From: an uncultured Bacteroidales bacterium
GTDB lineage: Bacteria; Bacteroidota; Bacteroidia; Bacteroidales; P3
Reading direction: 5' to 3'
DNA length: 7,198 nt
Assembly: GCA_947097635.1 (NCBI GenBank)
Contig: CAMURW010000077.1
Location: 1-7,198, forward strand
A program made the position numbers and the translations under genes. Within the stretch, counting starts at the first letter, position 1; each line of letters starts with the position of its first letter. The notes beneath the pieces were generated by a model, which was not told where the DNA came from, did not search any database, and was given only the letters and a program-made list of their open reading frames with translations. Below, in pieces: positions 5,724 to 7,198 of this stretch.

Positions 5724-7198
5724 TTATTTCTTCACCACGCGACGAATGGCGGTGCCGCGCTTTGTGACGATGCGCAGGACGTAGTTGCCAGCGGCGAGGT
5801 TAGAGATATCAAACTGGTTGCTGGTGAAAGCAGCCATACGGCGACCATTCACGTCTATCACCTCAACAGAAACGATGTCTTCTGCATCCACAGTCACATT
5901 GTCTGCGGTGGGGTTAGGATAGATGGCGATATCTTCCAGGTTGCTTGCATTGTTAATGCCAACATTCATGGTGAGAATCAGCGTAATGGTGCTGTCACAG
6001 CCGCGGATTGTCTGCAGAGTTTGAACGAAAGTACCCTCATGGTCGGCGTTGAAGCCATATTGGGTGTAGGTTTCACCTTCATGGATTTCGCCGTTGATGG
6101 TGTCATCATAAGTAGGATTGACAGTAAGATAAACTGTGAGCAAACTATCGCAGCCATAGGTTGTGGTGAAGTGGACGGGATAAGCGCCTGCCCTTGTAGC
6201 ATCCACGCCATAGTCAGTGTAGGTAGTACCGTTGCAGATAGTGTCGTAGACAGCAACAGCGTAGCTCTCGTGAACGGTGAGGTTCAGTGTGATGGTGCTG
6301 TCGCAGCCATACACCGTGACGAGGTCGCGCGTGTAGATTCCCGTCGCGGAGACGTTGAAACCATAGCCTGTGAAGTTCTGTCCGCCGCAAGCAGTGTCGG
6401 TGAAGACAATGTTGTAGGCAGGACGCACAAATAAGTACAAGGTCACGATGCTGTCACATCCCGTGGTGCTGGCGAGCGTCCGAGTGTAGGTGCCAGAACC
6501 ATGAACATTGAAACCATTGGAGGTGTAGGTGTCGCCTTCGCAGATAGTGTCGTAGATAGTGGTGTTCTGAACAGGGTTAACAGCCAGATGCAGGGTCACG
6601 ATGCTATCGCAGCCATAGTGGTTGTCCAGCGTCAGAGTGTAGAGGCCCGCACCAGCCACGTTGAAGCCATTTTCGGCATACACATTACCTGCACAAGTGG
6701 TGTCGTAGAGGATGTGTGTGGAAGTAGGACGAACGGCGAGATTCAGTACCACTGTGCTGTCGCAGCCATTCACAGCGGCGAGCTCATGGATGTAAGTGCC
6801 GGCAGTATCCACATTGAATCCGAACGAGGTGTAAGCATTTCCCTGACAAATCGTGTCGTTCAATGCGACATTGTAGACGGGAGTCAGTGAGAGCGTGAGT
6901 GTCACAATGCTATCGCAACCGTTGGCAGAGGTAATGTTCTGCGTGTAGATACCGGCGGCGTTCTGGTTGAAGCCGTTCTGTGTGTAACTTTCGCCTTCGC
7001 AGATAGTAGCAGCCAGATTTGTGGTAACACTTGATGTCACTGTGAGTGCAAGGGTCACGGTGCTATCACAACCATGGATGGTAATATAGTTGTGCGTGTA
7101 GGTACCTGCGGCTGCCACCGTGAAGCCATTGGCATCGTAGATACTACCCTGGCAGATAGAGTCGGTGAAAGCAATGTTGTACACAGGGCGCACCATCA
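5724..7198 (-). CDS. T9SS-secreted cysteine-patterned repeat protein (N-terminus beyond window)
   Basis: The frame runs from the right edge to TAA at 5724-5726, giving at least 490 residues. The first Met in the window (7194-7196) lies inside a repeat: it fills the place of Phe in the LFVRPAYN segment of a later repeat. The true start is therefore upstream and the gene is truncated here. Eight tandem 51-residue repeats follow, typically with D-TIC-x-G near position 10, GFNV near 22, G-x-YT near 29, and GCDS-x-VTL-x-L near 40. An 80-residue tail carries a type A sorting domain: IYPNPTADNV, VEVIDVNGRRM, FDISNLAAGNYVLRI and a final KK. By family knowledge this domain targets the protein through the type IX system to the cell surface, where it is normally cleaved by a PorU-type sortase. 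GCDS repeats occur in many large Bacteroidota surface proteins annotated only by their sorting domain; an adhesin or structural role is inference. No catalytic domain is visible in this part. Confidence 0.9.
   Translation of the reverse strand, partial: MVRPVYNIAFTDSICQGSIYDANGFTVAAAGTYTHNYITIHGCDSTVTLALTVTSSVTTNLAATICEGESYTQNGFNQNAAGIYTQNITSANGCDSIVTLTLSLTPVYNVALNDTICQGNAYTSFGFNVDTAGTYIHELAAVNGCDSTVVLNLAVRPTSTHILYDTTCAGNVYAENGFNVAGAGLYTLTLDNHYGCDSIVTLHLAVNPVQNTTIYDTICEGDTYTSNGFNVHGSGTYTRTLASTTGCDSIVTLYLFVRPAYNIVFTDTACGGQNFTGYGFNVSATGIYTRDLVTVYGCDSTITLNLTVHESYAVAVYDTICNGTTYTDYGVDATRAGAYPVHFTTTYGCDSLLTVYLTVNPTYDDTINGEIHEGETYTQYGFNADHEGTFVQTLQTIRGCDSTITLILTMNVGINNASNLEDIAIYPNPTADNVTVDAEDIVSVEVIDVNGRRMAAFTSNQFDISNLAAGNYVLRIVTKRGTAIRRVVKK
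5727..5966 (-). other. T9SS type A C-terminal sorting domain
   Basis: These are the last 80 codons of the repeat gene. The domain shows the three conserved elements of the Por secretion tail: a YPNP motif following a short linker (INNASNLEDIAIYPNP), a central strand with VIDVNGR, and an LAAGNYVLRI strand before the basic end RRVVKK. It implies that the host genome encodes PorU, PorV and the Por/Gld core. Confidence 0.9.
5967..7190 (-). repeat. Eight tandem 153-bp (51-residue) coding repeats
   Basis: In gene order the units are 7038-7190, 6885-7037, 6732-6884, 6579-6731, 6426-6578, 6273-6425, 6120-6272 and 5967-6119. Every unit is exactly 51 codons with no insertion or deletion. Repeat positions 13 and 41 are cysteines in seven units; the last unit has His at 13. 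The units have clearly diverged (many substitutions between positions 1-10 and 30-39), so this is an old array rather than a recent DNA-level duplication. More units probably lie beyond the right edge. Confidence 0.93.

Noticed and set aside
6021..6890. Plus-strand ORFs opposite the repeat array (137 and 129 codons)
   Set aside because: They are antisense shadows of the 153-bp repeats; their own apparent repeats come from the coding strand periodicity.
5967..7190. CRISPR-like array suggested by regular 153-bp periodicity
   Set aside because: The periodicity is a protein-coding repeat in an open frame; there are no short identical direct repeats with unique spacers.

Overview
The window looks like chromosomal DNA from a member of the Bacteroidota, most likely order Bacteroidales (Prevotella-like or an uncultured gut or rumen relative). 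Three things point there. A textbook Bacteroidota -7 promoter element (TACTTTTG) lies before the GH20 gene. None of the start codons has a Shine-Dalgarno sequence. The last gene ends in a type IX secretion (T9SS) type A sorting domain, a system confined to this phylum. Species cannot be named from the sequence alone.

Layout: (1) bases 1-92 hold the last codons of a plus-strand gene that enters from the left. (2) A plus-strand run of four genes follows: a 14-TM polysaccharide/lipid-linked oligosaccharide flippase (160-1620), a small secreted calycin-like beta-barrel protein (1665-2156), a GH20 beta-N-acetylhexosaminidase lipoprotein with its own promoter (2277-4196), and a PlsC-like glycerolipid acyltransferase 14 bp downstream (4211-5386). 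(3) A 337-bp intergenic stretch (5387-5723) holds no convincing gene but has a striking 52-nt hairpin with 18-bp perfect arms, and two smaller hairpins. (4) A minus-strand gene, convergent with the rest, enters from the right edge. It encodes at least eight exact-length 51-residue repeats, almost all with two cysteines, followed by a T9SS sorting domain.

The plus-strand genes share a cell-envelope theme: glycan export across the inner membrane, periplasmic or surface glycan trimming, and lipid acylation. No SusC/SusD pair or other polysaccharide-utilisation components are present, so the GH20 gene is not part of a visible PUL here. The promoter before GH20 suggests flippase plus calycin-like form one transcription unit and GH20 plus acyltransferase another; this is inference from spacing.

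I see no clearly new multi-gene system. The points most worth a second look are the cysteine-patterned secreted repeat array with its altered last repeat, the large hairpin that carries full-length Shine-Dalgarno and anti-Shine-Dalgarno octamers in its arms, and the H-X5-D spacing of the acyltransferase catalytic motif (the classical form is H-X4-D).
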